A stretch of DNA of 64,000 bases from NCBI RefSeq assembly GCF_900113315.1, contig NZ_FOZG01000002.1:620001-684000 (forward strand), in the 5' to 3' direction. Shown here piece by piece: positions 27,864-37,112 of this stretch (position 1 is the stretch's first letter; each line of letters starts with the position of its first letter). The notes under the pieces were generated by a model. That model saw only the letters and a list, made by a program, of their open reading frames with translations. It searched no databases and was not told the origin of the DNA. The stretch is from Sphingomonas jatrophae. GTDB taxonomy: Bacteria; Pseudomonadota; Alphaproteobacteria; Sphingomonadales; Sphingomonadaceae. A program made the position numbers and the translations under genes.

Positions 27864-28691
27864 TCAGGCCTTCAGCCGCCATCCCTTTGCGAGTGCCACG
27901 TAGCACCAGATGCCGAGCACCAGATTGACGCCGACCAGCACCAGCGTGCCCGTCAGAAGGTTCGAATCGCTGGTGCCGATGAAGCCGTAGCGGAAGCCCG
28001 AAATGGCGTAGAAGAACGGGTTGGCGTGGCTGATGTCGCGGAAGACGGGCGTCAACCGCTCGACCGAATAGAAGGTGCCCGACAGCAGCAGCAGCGGCTG
28101 GACGACGAAGTTGGTGATCGCCGCCGACTGGTCGAACTTCTCCGCCCAGATCGAGCTCAGCACGCCGATGAACGAGACGAGCAGCGAGCCGAGCAGCCCG
28201 AACCACACCACCGCCCACAGATGCAGCGGCACCGCCTGCACGTCAGGGAAAAAGGCGATCGCCGCCCAGATGGCCAGACCCACCAGCACCGCGCGCGTGA
28301 TCGCCGCGCCGACCAGCCCGAACAGCATCTCGCCCACCGAAATGGGCGGCATCAGATAGTCGACGATGGTGCCGTTCATCTTGCCCGCCAGCAGCGAGAA
28401 GGAGGAATTGGCAAAGGCGCTGCCCATCATGCCCGTCGCCACGATCAGTCCGGGTGCCACGAAATTGGCGAAGGGATGCCCCATCACGGTGCGCCCGCCG
28501 CCGCCCAGCGCCACGACGAACACCACCAGATAGAGCAGGGTATTGATCGCCGGCGCCCAGATCGTCTGGAGGTGGACCTTGAAGAAGCGGCGCACCTCCT
28601 TCACATAGAGGGCCTTCATCCCACTCCAGTTGACGATCGGGATCACCGGTTCGCCGGGGGTGGGCAGCGTGAATTGATCGGGTCCGGGCAT
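27864..28691 (-). CDS. ABC-2 type transporter permease
   Basis: A 275-residue permease with six membrane segments and the ABC-2 membrane layout (ANFVAPGLIVATGMMGSAFANSS, LMPPISVGEMLFGLVGA, GTFYSVERLTP). Permeases of this class export polysaccharides, lipids or drugs. No ATPase gene is next to it, so the partner must be elsewhere. It is divergent from gcrA, 47 bases apart. Confidence 0.85.
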   Translation of the reverse strand: MPGPDQFTLPTPGEPVIPIVNWSGMKALYVKEVRRFFKVHLQTIWAPAINTLLYLVVFVVALGGGGRTVMGHPFANFVAPGLIVATGMMGSAFANSSFSLLAGKMNGTIVDYLMPPISVGEMLFGLVGAAITRAVLVGLAIWAAIAFFPDVQAVPLHLWAVVWFGLLGSLLVSFIGVLSSIWAEKFDQSAAITNFVVQPLLLLSGTFYSVERLTPVFRDISHANPFFYAISGFRYGFIGTSDSNLLTGTLVLVGVNLVLGIWCYVALAKGWRLKA

Positions 28692-28738
28692 GGCCGCCGC
28701 CTATCGGCCGCTGCCCGCACCCGCAAGGAGTTAAGACG

Positions 28739-29407
28739 ATGGCGTGGACGGACGAGCGGATCGAGCTGCTCCGCAAGCTCTGGGAACAGGGCATGACGGC
28801 GAGCCAGATCGCCGACGAGCTGGGCGATGTCAGCCGCAATGCGGTGATCGGCAAGGCGCACCGCCTGGGCCTGCAGGCGCGTCCCTCCCCCGTTCGCCCG
28901 CACGAGGCGGCGGCGGAGCCCGTCGTTGTCGCCGCCGCGCCGGAGCCGGTGGCCGAGCCTGTCGCCATGGTCGAGGAACCCGTCGCGCCCGAGCCCGAGC
29001 CGGTCGAGGTGGAAGAGCCCGTCGTCGCGCCCGTGCAGGCCGCGCCCGTCGCCCCGCCGCCCCCGCCGCAGCCCATGGTCCGCTCGATCGGGCCCGGCGG
29101 CTTCGTCCGCTCAGGGCCTGGCGAGCAGCAGCCGCCGTCCACGCCTGCGCCGCCCCGCCGGCTGGTGCCGGCCAAGCCGTCGGCAGAGATTGCCGGCAAG
29201 ACCTCGCTGCTCGAACTCAGCGACAAGATCTGCAAGTGGCCGCTCGGCCATCCGGGTGAGCCCGACTTCCACTTCTGCGGCACGCCGGTGAACCCGGGCT
29301 TCCCTTATTGCCTCGAGCATTGCTCGGTGGCCTATCAGGCGCAGCTTCCCCGCCGCGACCGCCGCCCGCCGCCGCCGCTTCCCTATGGCGGCCCGCGCGT
29401 CCGCTGA
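28739..29407 (+). CDS. gcrA: Cell-cycle regulator GcrA
   Basis: A 222-residue GcrA. The N-terminal DNA-binding domain (MAWTDERIELLRKLWEQGMT, then GDVSRNAVIGKAHRLGL) and the C-terminal domain that contacts sigma70 (CKWPLGHPGEPDFHFCG, YCLEHC) are conserved, joined by a long proline/valine/glutamate-rich linker of about 90 residues that makes the protein longer than the Caulobacter one. GcrA activates promoters methylated at GANTC by CcrM. AAGGAG lies eight bases before the ATG. Confidence 0.95.
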   Translation: MAWTDERIELLRKLWEQGMTASQIADELGDVSRNAVIGKAHRLGLQARPSPVRPHEAAAEPVVVAAAPEPVAEPVAMVEEPVAPEPEPVEVEEPVVAPVQAAPVAPPPPPQPMVRSIGPGGFVRSGPGEQQPPSTPAPPRRLVPAKPSAEIAGKTSLLELSDKICKWPLGHPGEPDFHFCGTPVNPGFPYCLEHCSVAYQAQLPRRDRRPPPPLPYGGPRVR

Positions 29408-29450
29408 GGATTGAGGGGAGAAGCGGAGTTCCGCCCGCTTCCCTTTCGCT

Positions 29451-29589
29451 CGTCATTCCCGCGAAGGCGGGAATCCACTGCACGGGGCGCCCGACCGTTG
29501 AAGACGACGGGCAGGCGTCACTCCCTGTCTGCAACCGTGTGCACGAGGCGCAACCGCCCGGTGGATCCCGGAACAAGTCCGGGATGACG
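29451..29589. repeat. Inverted pair of REP-like palindromes
   Basis: Left unit 29451-29477: CGTCAT, TCCCGC/GCGGGA stem, ATCCA. Right unit 29562-29589 inverted: TGGAT, CCCGGA/TCCGGG stem, ATGACG. 84 bases of unremarkable sequence lie between. It sits between convergent gcrA and the TPR gene. Confidence 0.75.
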
Positions 29590-29626
29590 AGAAGAGAGGC
29601 TTGATCGGGCCTCCGCGCCCACCTTC

Positions 29627-31636
29627 CTACAACCGGCCCAACAACGCCCTCGCCGCGCCCGCCTGCCCGAAGCCCGGCAGGCTAAGCGCCGCCTGCGCCG
29701 CCGCCCGCGCCTCCTTGCGGCGGCCCTCCGCCGCATAGGCCAGCGCAAGCCGCCAGTGCGGCCATGGATCGCGCGGCGCCTGCGCGCTGCCCTGCCGCAT
29801 CAGCGCGATGCCGCGCGCGCGGTCCTTGCCCGAGGCGTGGAGCAGCCAGCCATAGCCCGTCGCCACCGCGGCATTGGCCGGCGCCAGCCGGTAGGCCTGC
29901 GCGCCCAGCGCGAGCGCCTCGTCCCGCCGGCCGAGCTCCCAATAGGCCCAGGCGAGATTGCCGGTGACGATCGCGTCGCGTGGCCCGATACGGCTGCGCA
30001 GCCGCTCCAGCAGCGGGGCCGCCTCCGCCCAATGGCCTGCCGCCAGCAGCAGGTCGGCGCGCAGCAGATGGCCGGCAAGGCTGCGGGGGTTCTGCTGGAG
30101 ATAGAGGCCGAGCGCCCGCTGCGCGCCCGGCCCGTCGCCGGCCCGGCGCAGCGCATCGATCAGGCGCAGCGCGACGGGTTCGCTGAACTGGATGTCCGCC
30201 GCGGTCCGGTAACTGCCCGCCGCCTCGCGATATCGGCCAAGCGCGGCAAGCGCGTCGCCCACCAGCAGGTGCGTTGCGGGCACGCCGGGATCGGCATCGC
30301 GCAGCATCGTCGCTTCGGCAAGGGCCTCGGTGCCCCTTTCGCCGCGCAACAGCGCACGGACGAGCGCGATCCGCGCGCCCGCCCCGCCGCGCGCCGCCGC
30401 CCCGCGCAGCGTCGCCAGTCGCTCGGGCGTCAGCGCCTCGCGGCCAAGATCCGCACCACGATCCGCCGGCATCGCCGCCCGGTCGAGATAGGCGGCGGCG
30501 CGCGCGCGATCCCCCGTCCGCTCCAGCGCGCGACCGATCAGCGTAAGCGTGTAGCTGTCCGCCCGCGGATCGTCCGCCACGGGCGCCAGCGTCTCGATCA
30601 CCGCCGCCGCATCGCCCGTATTCCAGGCAGCGGCAGCGAGCACGCGGCGCGCCTTGAGGTTGTCTGGCTGCATCGCCACCAGTCGCCGCAGCTTGGCGAT
30701 GGCCTGTTCGGGATTGCCCGACTGCAGGGAGACGATGCCGTCCAGCAGCATCACGGAAGGCCGCTCCGCCACGCCGTCACCCGCTTTGTCGAGCAGAGTG
30801 CGTGCCAGCACCCAGCGCTTTGCCCGCGCCGCCAGCACCGCCTGCAGGTAGAAGGCGTCGCCATTGCGCGGATCGATGCGGATCACCGCGCGCGTCGTCG
30901 CCAGCATCGCGCGCATCTGGCCGAGGTCGCCCTCCGTCGCCGCACGCGCGATCAGCGCGTCGATGTTGCGGGGATCGACCTCCAGCGCGCGCTCGAACCA
31001 GGGGAGCGCCGCACGCAGGCCGTATTGCGTCCGCGCCGCCTCCCCCTTGGCGATCAGCGCGGCCACGTTGCGCGGGCCCAGCGCCACCGCCCGGTCCGCC
31101 GCGGCGATGCTGCCGCGCAGATCGCCCGTCGCGCGGCGGAAGGTGGCGGTGTCGACCCACGCCTCGGGATCGTTCGGATCGCGTGCACGCGCCTCGTCAT
31201 AGGCGGCATCCGCGCCGGCCAGATCGCCCTGCGCCGCCAGCGCCCGCCCCCGCATCCGCGCGGCATAGCCGCGGAAGCGTGGCGCGACGCCCTCCGGAAA
31301 GGCAGCATCCAGCGCGCGCGCCGGCCGCCCTTCCAGCAGCAGCGCATGCGCGCGCAGGTGATTGGTCAGCGCGCGCGGCAGGCCCGCCGCCTCGGCACGG
31401 TCCAGCTCCGCCTCCGCCCCGATGCCGTCGCCGAGCGAGAGGCGCACGCGCGCGGCGAGGATGCGCGTCCACGGATCAGCCGGGTTCGCCGCGATCGCCG
31501 CCTCCGCCAGCGGCATCGCGTCGGCCGGGCGGCCCGCCTTCCACATGTTGTAGGCCGGGTAGAGTTCAGCCGGATAAGCGGCGGCAGGGGCTGCGAGCGT
31601 CAGCATCAGCAGCGCCGCCGCGTCAGCCCAGCGCAT
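29627..31636 (-). CDS. TPR-repeat protein of the exopolysaccharide operon (PrsT-like)
   Basis: A 669-residue exported protein with a Sec signal peptide (ALLMLTLAAPAAAYPAELY) and many tetratricopeptide repeats throughout, for example AEAAIAANPADPWTRILAAR, DAAYDEARARDPNDPEAW and ERALEVDPRNIDALIARAA. It resembles the large TPR proteins of PEP-CTERM/exosortase-type polysaccharide clusters. It should act as a periplasmic scaffold. Its start overlaps the prsR stop by 14 bases; last gene of a four-gene operon. Confidence 0.75.
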   Translation of the reverse strand: MRWADAAALLMLTLAAPAAAYPAELYPAYNMWKAGRPADAMPLAEAAIAANPADPWTRILAARVRLSLGDGIGAEAELDRAEAAGLPRALTNHLRAHALLLEGRPARALDAAFPEGVAPRFRGYAARMRGRALAAQGDLAGADAAYDEARARDPNDPEAWVDTATFRRATGDLRGSIAAADRAVALGPRNVAALIAKGEAARTQYGLRAALPWFERALEVDPRNIDALIARAATEGDLGQMRAMLATTRAVIRIDPRNGDAFYLQAVLAARAKRWVLARTLLDKAGDGVAERPSVMLLDGIVSLQSGNPEQAIAKLRRLVAMQPDNLKARRVLAAAAWNTGDAAAVIETLAPVADDPRADSYTLTLIGRALERTGDRARAAAYLDRAAMPADRGADLGREALTPERLATLRGAAARGGAGARIALVRALLRGERGTEALAEATMLRDADPGVPATHLLVGDALAALGRYREAAGSYRTAADIQFSEPVALRLIDALRRAGDGPGAQRALGLYLQQNPRSLAGHLLRADLLLAAGHWAEAAPLLERLRSRIGPRDAIVTGNLAWAYWELGRRDEALALGAQAYRLAPANAAVATGYGWLLHASGKDRARGIALMRQGSAQAPRDPWPHWRLALAYAAEGRRKEARAAAQAALSLPGFGQAGAARALLGRL

Positions 31637-32981
31637 GGGCCTTCATCAGGTCGTAGAGCGTCGGCCGGCTGATCCCGAGCAGACGGGCAGCGGCCGAGAC
31701 GTTGCCTTCCGCCCGCGTCAGCGCCGATTGCACGGCGCGCCGGTCCGCTGCGTCGCGCACCTCGCGCAGGTTGAGCGGGTCGGTGCCGGCCGGGTCGGCC
31801 AGTTCGAGATCCGCAGCGGTGATCGCACGCCCATCCGCCATGATGATGGCGCGCTTCACCCGGTTCTCCAGCTCGCGCACGTTGCCGGGCCAGGTCCACG
31901 CCTCGATCGCCGCGGCCGCATCGGGCGCCAGCGCCGTCACCGCCGGGTTCAGCACCGGCGCCAGCCGCGCGAGGAAGTGGCGCGCCAGCAACACCGCATC
32001 GCCGCTCCGCTCCGCGAGCGACGGCAGGCGCACCACGATCTCGGCGAGGCGATACCACAGATCCTCTCGGAAGCTGCCCTCGGCCACCATCGCGGCCACG
32101 TCGCGGTGCGTCGCCGCGACGATCCGCGTATCGACGGATATGGCACGGCGTCCGCCGATCCGCTCGATCACCCGCTCCTGCAGGAAACGCAGCAGCTTGA
32201 CCTGGAGCGGCAGCGGCACGTCGCCAATCTCGTCGAGGAACAGGGTGCCGCCATGCGCCAGCTCGATCTTGCCTTCGGTCGCCTTGACCGCGCCGGTGAA
32301 GGCGCCCTTCTCATGGCCGAACAGCTCGGCCTCCAGCAGCGTGTCGGGGATCGCGGCACAGTTGATCGCGACGAAGGACTTGCCCGAACGCCGGCTGGCC
32401 GCGTGCAACCGCCGGGCCAGCACCTCCTTCCCCGTGCCGCTGGCGCCCAGCAGCAGGACGGAAACGTCCGCCGGCGCCACCCGCTCGATCGTCCGCGCCA
32501 CCTTCAGCATTTCGGGTGCTGCGGTGACGAGGTCGCCCGCCAGCGGCACCGCCGCCGCGGCGTCCGCCAGCCGCCGGTTCTCCGCTTCCAGCGCATGGAC
32601 GTGGAAGGCGCGCGCGACGATCAGCCCCAGCGCGTCGATATCGATCGGCTTCTGGTAGAAATCCCACGCACCCGCATCGATGGCGCGCAGCGCGCTCGCC
32701 CGCTCGCCATGGCCGGAGGCGACGATCACCTTGGTGTCAGGCTTCAGCCGCAGGATCTCGCCCAGCACCGCAAAGCCTTCAGTCACGCCGTCGGGATCGG
32801 GCGGCAGGCCGAGGTCGAGCGTGACCACATCGGGCGCCTCGGCGCGGAGTGCCGTGATCGCCGCCTCGCGGTCGGGCGCCACCGTCACCTCGTAATCATC
32901 ATACGCCCAGCGAAGCTGACGGGCGAGGCCGGCATCGTCCTCCACCACCAGCAGGCGGCGCTTGGTTGCAGCCTCGCTCAT
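31623..32981 (-). CDS. prsR: Sigma54-dependent response regulator, PrsR-type
   Basis: A 452-residue NtrC-type regulator: receiver domain (RLLVVEDDAGLARQL, LDLGLP, KPID), a sigma54-activating AAA+ domain with Walker A GASGTGKE, the GAFTGA loop (GHEKGAFTGAVK) and Walker B GGTLFLDEIGD, and a Fis-type HTH at the end (NVSAAARLLGISRPTLYDLM). It overlaps the histidine kinase by four bases and fits the PEP-CTERM-box response regulator family that controls polysaccharide genes. I did not find a -24/-12 promoter in the window. Confidence 0.85.
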   Translation of the reverse strand: MSEAATKRRLLVVEDDAGLARQLRWAYDDYEVTVAPDREAAITALRAEAPDVVTLDLGLPPDPDGVTEGFAVLGEILRLKPDTKVIVASGHGERASALRAIDAGAWDFYQKPIDIDALGLIVARAFHVHALEAENRRLADAAAAVPLAGDLVTAAPEMLKVARTIERVAPADVSVLLLGASGTGKEVLARRLHAASRRSGKSFVAINCAAIPDTLLEAELFGHEKGAFTGAVKATEGKIELAHGGTLFLDEIGDVPLPLQVKLLRFLQERVIERIGGRRAISVDTRIVAATHRDVAAMVAEGSFREDLWYRLAEIVVRLPSLAERSGDAVLLARHFLARLAPVLNPAVTALAPDAAAAIEAWTWPGNVRELENRVKRAIIMADGRAITAADLELADPAGTDPLNLREVRDAADRRAVQSALTRAEGNVSAAARLLGISRPTLYDLMKAHALG

Positions 32982-34468
32982 CGTGCCGCCGCCAGCGCGG
33001 GCTGGCGCGCCTCGCCGTCCAGCTCGGCAGAGGGGAGCAGCACGGTGAAGCGGGTGCCGCGGCCCGGCGCGCTCTCCACCTCCAGCCGCCCGCCCATCGC
33101 CCGGATCAGCGCGCGCACCTCGTAAGCGCCGATGCCGAAGCCCGCCGGCTTGGTCGAGGCAAAGGGGCGGAACAGGCGGTGCGCGACGAACTCGGCATCC
33201 ATGCCGCAGCCGCGATCCGCGATGATCACCGCCGCCGCATCGCCGCGCCGCTCGGTCGCGACGATCACGGGCACCCCCGCCGGGCTCGCCTCGATCGCAT
33301 TCTGGATCAGATGCTCCAACGCCTGCTCCAGCCGCCGCACGTCGCCGAGCGCGCCGAGGCACGGATCGGCGGCAACCTCGATCGGGTGCTGCGCCCGCTT
33401 GGCCAGCGCCGCCGCACACGCTGCGCGGCCGAGCGAGAAAGCGCGCCGCTCCTCCGCCCGCGGCCGGTGATGCTGGTCTAGCCGCGCCAGCATGTCGTTC
33501 AGCCGCGTCGCCGATCCGTTCAGCGTCTCGATCATGTCGGCGCGGAAGGCGGGATTGTCGGCATGTCGCTCGGCATTGCGCGCGAGCAAGGCGAGCTGGC
33601 TGACGAGGTTCTTCACGTCATGCATGATGAAGGCGAAGCGGCGGTTGAACTCGTCGAAGCGGCGCGCCTCGGCCAGCGCCTCCTGCACCCGCGCCTCGGC
33701 CAGATGCCCGGCCGCCTGCTGCCCGGCGAGCCGCAGCAGGTCGAAATCCTCCCAGTCGAGCGCCCGGTCGATCACCGGCCGGTGGAGCAGCAGCAGCCCT
33801 TCCAGCCGGTCGCCATGCAGCAGCGGCACGCCCGCCCACAGCGCCTCCTCCGCCAGCATCCACTCGGGAACCAGGACATATTCCTCCGGCCACTCCCCGG
33901 CACGCAGCCGGTCGAAGGCGAGCACGCGGCCGGTCGCCCGCAGGTGGTCGGCCAGGGGCAGTCCGGCGCCCGCGGCCAGTGCATCGGGCCAGCGCCACTC
34001 GGTCGCGATGCGCAATTCTCCCTCCTCGCGCGCGACGAGCAGCAGCGCGGCGGGGGATCCGACGATATCGGCGATCGCCTGCGCCACGCGTGTGCCGAGC
34101 GGCGCGGCATCCGCCCCCGTCCGCCCCAGCGCAGCGACGAAGCGCAGCCATTCCTCGCGATAGTCGTAACGGTGCGCGAACAGATGCTTGGCCAGCATCA
34201 CCTTGGCCAGCGCGCGTGTGCGGCTGGAGGGCAGCAGCGCGATCACCGCCGCGCTGATCGCGCAGACGATCGACACGGCAACAGTCCGCAGCACGTCGTC
34301 GGGCAGGCGCGGCAGCCATGAGCCGAGCAGGATCATCGCCACCAGCGATCCGGCAAAGGCCAGCAGCACGAGCGACTGGAGCAGCGCGTGCCGGCTCAGC
34401 CGCACCCGCCCCGGCCGCTGCCCCCGCGCCTCGACCAGCGAGGGGCTCCAGCGCGCCGCCCCGCTCAT
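32978..34468 (-). CDS. prsK: Sensor histidine kinase, PrsK-type with shortened membrane region
   Basis: A 496-residue kinase. After two membrane helices (about residues 29-50 and 59-78) comes the segment VMLAKHLFAHRYDYREEWLRF typical of PrsK, a GAF-like region, the phospho-acceptor H283 in FIMHDVKN, an N-box LIQNAIEAS and the ATPase glycine boxes. Relatives I know carry a much larger multi-pass N-terminus, so this one looks shortened. Start and stop overlap the neighbouring genes by four bases on both sides. Partner of the response regulator downstream. Confidence 0.85.
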   Translation of the reverse strand: MSGAARWSPSLVEARGQRPGRVRLSRHALLQSLVLLAFAGSLVAMILLGSWLPRLPDDVLRTVAVSIVCAISAAVIALLPSSRTRALAKVMLAKHLFAHRYDYREEWLRFVAALGRTGADAAPLGTRVAQAIADIVGSPAALLLVAREEGELRIATEWRWPDALAAGAGLPLADHLRATGRVLAFDRLRAGEWPEEYVLVPEWMLAEEALWAGVPLLHGDRLEGLLLLHRPVIDRALDWEDFDLLRLAGQQAAGHLAEARVQEALAEARRFDEFNRRFAFIMHDVKNLVSQLALLARNAERHADNPAFRADMIETLNGSATRLNDMLARLDQHHRPRAEERRAFSLGRAACAAALAKRAQHPIEVAADPCLGALGDVRRLEQALEHLIQNAIEASPAGVPVIVATERRGDAAAVIIADRGCGMDAEFVAHRLFRPFASTKPAGFGIGAYEVRALIRAMGGRLEVESAPGRGTRFTVLLPSAELDGEARQPALAAAR

Positions 34469-35853
34469 CGCGCGCCGGAAGGAAACAACAGCACCCGCGC
34501 GGTCTGGATCAGGATCAGCAGATCGAGGAAGGGCGTGTAGTTCTTCGCGTAATAAAGGTCATATTCCAGCTTGTGCCGGGCATCCTCCAGGCTCGCGCCA
34601 TAGGGATAGTTGATCTGCGCCCAGCCGGTGATGCCGGGCTTCACCATATGCCGCTCGGCGTAGAAGCGTAGCTTCTGCTCCAGATCCTCGACGAACTGGC
34701 GCCGCTCGGGGCGGGGCCCGACGAAGCTCATCTCGCCCTTCAGCACGGTCCACAGCTGCGGCAGCTCGTCCACCCGGATCTTGCGGATGATGCGGCCGAC
34801 GCGGGTGATGCGCGGATCGTCCTTCTCCGCCCACACCGCCTGGCCGCCCACCTCGGCGTCGGTGCGCATCGAGCGGAGCTTCAGGATGGTGAACTCCTGC
34901 CCGTAGAGCCCGACGCGGCGCTGCGCGTAGAAGGCCGGCCCGCGGCTCTCCAGCTTCACCGCGATGGCGCCGAGCAGGATGATCGGCCAGGCGAGGCACA
35001 GGCCGATGCAGCTGGCGACGAGATCGAACAAGCGCTTCGACGCGCTCGACAGGCGCCGCCCCGCGGTGAACCCGTCGGAGAAGATTAGCCAGCTCGGATT
35101 GACGCTGTCCAGGTCGACGCGCCCCGTCTGCCGCTCGAGAAAGGTCGACAGCTCGTTGACGTGGACGCCCGTCGTCTTGATCCGCAGCAGATCCTGCAGC
35201 GGCAAGGCGTTGCGGCGCTCGTCCAGTGCCAGCACCACCTCGGATACGTTCAGGTTGACGACGTGATCGGACAGGCTCTCGATCGCATCGCGGTTGATCG
35301 CGGAGGAGATGCGCTGCGGCCCCTCGTTCATGCCAACGAAGCCGGCGATCAGGAATCCGCGTCCCGGCTGCTTCGCCAGCTCGCGCACCCGCTCCGCCCG
35401 GCGGCCCGCGCCCAGCACCAGGATGCGCGTCTTGAACGCCTGCACGCCGACCAGACCGCCGAACACGCTGCGGATCGCCATCATCGACAGGAACGCGATC
35501 CCGATGGCGTAGAGCGAGTTGGATCGCCACAGCGTCAGCTCGGGCATCAGGAAGAACATGACCGAGACGAAGATCGTGCCGAGCGAGATGGCGACGATCA
35601 GCCGCGCCGCGGCGAAGCGCACGGAATTGACCGCGTCCGCGCCGTAGACGCCGACGCCGATCATCGCGATCTGGATGGCCAGTGCGAAGCTCAGGATCTG
35701 CGGCACGCGATTGGTGATCGCGCCGGGATCGTTGCCGATCTGCGCGTTGCGAATCAGCCAGCCCGCCTCGGCCGACACCAGCAGCAGCAGGAAATCCAGC
35801 AGGCCGAGCATCAGCACCGCGTGCGGCACATAATGTTTGAACAGCCTGACCAC
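34465..35853 (-). CDS. Polyprenyl-phosphate sugar phosphotransferase of the PrsK/R operon
   Basis: A 462-residue initiating glycosyltransferase (TIGR03013-like). The N-terminal half has four membrane segments and a nucleotide-fold CoA-binding-like region (RILVLGAGRRAERV). The C-terminal bacterial sugar transferase domain shows KRLFDLVASCIGL, LKLRSMRTDAE, RIIRKIRVDELPQLW and SFVGPRPERRQF. It transfers a sugar-1-phosphate to undecaprenyl phosphate at the inner membrane, starting exopolysaccharide repeat synthesis. First gene of a minus-strand operon with 4-base overlaps; divergent from manC. Confidence 0.88.
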   Translation of the reverse strand: MVRLFKHYVPHAVLMLGLLDFLLLLVSAEAGWLIRNAQIGNDPGAITNRVPQILSFALAIQIAMIGVGVYGADAVNSVRFAAARLIVAISLGTIFVSVMFFLMPELTLWRSNSLYAIGIAFLSMMAIRSVFGGLVGVQAFKTRILVLGAGRRAERVRELAKQPGRGFLIAGFVGMNEGPQRISSAINRDAIESLSDHVVNLNVSEVVLALDERRNALPLQDLLRIKTTGVHVNELSTFLERQTGRVDLDSVNPSWLIFSDGFTAGRRLSSASKRLFDLVASCIGLCLAWPIILLGAIAVKLESRGPAFYAQRRVGLYGQEFTILKLRSMRTDAEVGGQAVWAEKDDPRITRVGRIIRKIRVDELPQLWTVLKGEMSFVGPRPERRQFVEDLEQKLRFYAERHMVKPGITGWAQINYPYGASLEDARHKLEYDLYYAKNYTPFLDLLILIQTARVLLFPSGAR

Positions 35854-36029
35854 GCGTCTATCCCCGGCACCTGTAAACTAATCCGACGCTTGGCGCCCTA
35901 GCGCAGAATGGCAAAGAAAAACTGAACCGCGCTGCCCGGCTTGCAACCTTCCCGTCGTGATATCGATTACACTGCCGTAACGGCGCACTTGCGCCGGGGG
36001 CAAAGCCGCACAGGGGATTGAGACGCCGC

Positions 36030-37112
36030 ATGGGCGAGACGAGCAGGATCACGCCGGTCATCCTTTCGGGTGGATCGGGCACGCGGCTGTGGCCGCTCTC
36101 GCGCACCGCCCGGCCTAAGCAGCTGTTGAGCCTCACCGCGGCGGAAACGATGCTTCAGCTCACCGCGCAGCGCACGGCCGACGTGCAGGCGTTCGATCCG
36201 CCGATCGTCGTCGCCAGCGCTGCACATGCCGACGAGATCGAGGCGCAGCTTGCCGCCGTCGGCACGCCCGCCGCCGCGCTGATCCTCGAGCCCGTCGCCC
36301 GCAACACCGCGCCGGCGATCGCGCTCGCCGCGCTCGCGCTGCCGGGCGACGCACAGATGCTGGTGATGCCCAGCGATCATGTCATCGCCGATGTCGCCGC
36401 CTTCCGCGATGCCGTCGCCGTCGCGCGTTCGCTGGTCGATCGCGGCTGGCTCGCCACCTTCGGCATCACGCCCGATGCCCCGGAAACGGGCTATGGCTAT
36501 ATCTGCACGGGCGAGGCGCTGATGCCCGGCGTCCACAAGGTCGAGCGCTTCGTCGAGAAGCCCGATCGCGCGACGGCCGAACATTATCTCAGCACCGGCG
36601 CCTATAACTGGAACGGCGGCATCTTCCTGTTCCGCGCCGATGCCTTTCTCGCCGCGCTCGACGCGCACGCCCCCGGCATCACCGCGGCCGCGCGCGCCGC
36701 GCACGAGGCCGCCCGGCGCGAGGGCACGCGGCTCTATCCCGACGCGGATGCCTTTGCCGCTTCGCCGTCCGATTCGATCGACTATGCGGTGATGGAGAAA
36801 GCGGACAAGGTCGCCGTCGTGCCGGTCGAGATGGGCTGGTCCGACGTCGGCAGCTGGGATGCGCTCCACGCCCTCGCCGCCCGCGACGACCGGGACAATG
36901 CCGCTCATGGCGAGGTGCTGGCGATCGACACGCGCAACTGCCTGATCCGCAGCGATGGCCCGCTCGTCGCCGCGGTCGGCGTGCAGGATCTGATCGTGAT
37001 CGCGACGGGCGATGCCGTGCTGATCCTGCCGCGCGGCTCCAGCCAGGAGGTCAAGCGCGCGGTCGAGGCACTGAAGGCACAAGGCCACGTGTCGCTGGAT
37101 CAGGTGGCGTGA
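36030..37112 (+). CDS. manC: Mannose-1-phosphate guanylyltransferase
   Basis: A 360-residue nucleotidyltransferase making GDP-mannose. The signature LSGGSGTRLWPLSR at the N-terminus, LEPVARNTAPAIALAAL, MPSDHV and FVEKPD are conserved; NWNGGIFLF and MGWSDVGSWDAL are typical of the GDP-mannose type. It lacks the isomerase domain of bifunctional enzymes. ATG 36030 is preferred; a TTG at 36018 is possible. It probably feeds the divergent exopolysaccharide operon. Its stop overlaps the next gene (GTGA). Confidence 0.9.
   Translation: MGETSRITPVILSGGSGTRLWPLSRTARPKQLLSLTAAETMLQLTAQRTADVQAFDPPIVVASAAHADEIEAQLAAVGTPAAALILEPVARNTAPAIALAALALPGDAQMLVMPSDHVIADVAAFRDAVAVARSLVDRGWLATFGITPDAPETGYGYICTGEALMPGVHKVERFVEKPDRATAEHYLSTGAYNWNGGIFLFRADAFLAALDAHAPGITAAARAAHEAARREGTRLYPDADAFAASPSDSIDYAVMEKADKVAVVPVEMGWSDVGSWDALHALAARDDRDNAAHGEVLAIDTRNCLIRSDGPLVAAVGVQDLIVIATGDAVLILPRGSSQEVKRAVEALKAQGHVSLDQVA

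Noticed and set aside
35974-35984. GCCGT-A-ACGGC palindrome before manC as an operator
   Set aside because: Short stem and no second site; chance occurrence is likely.
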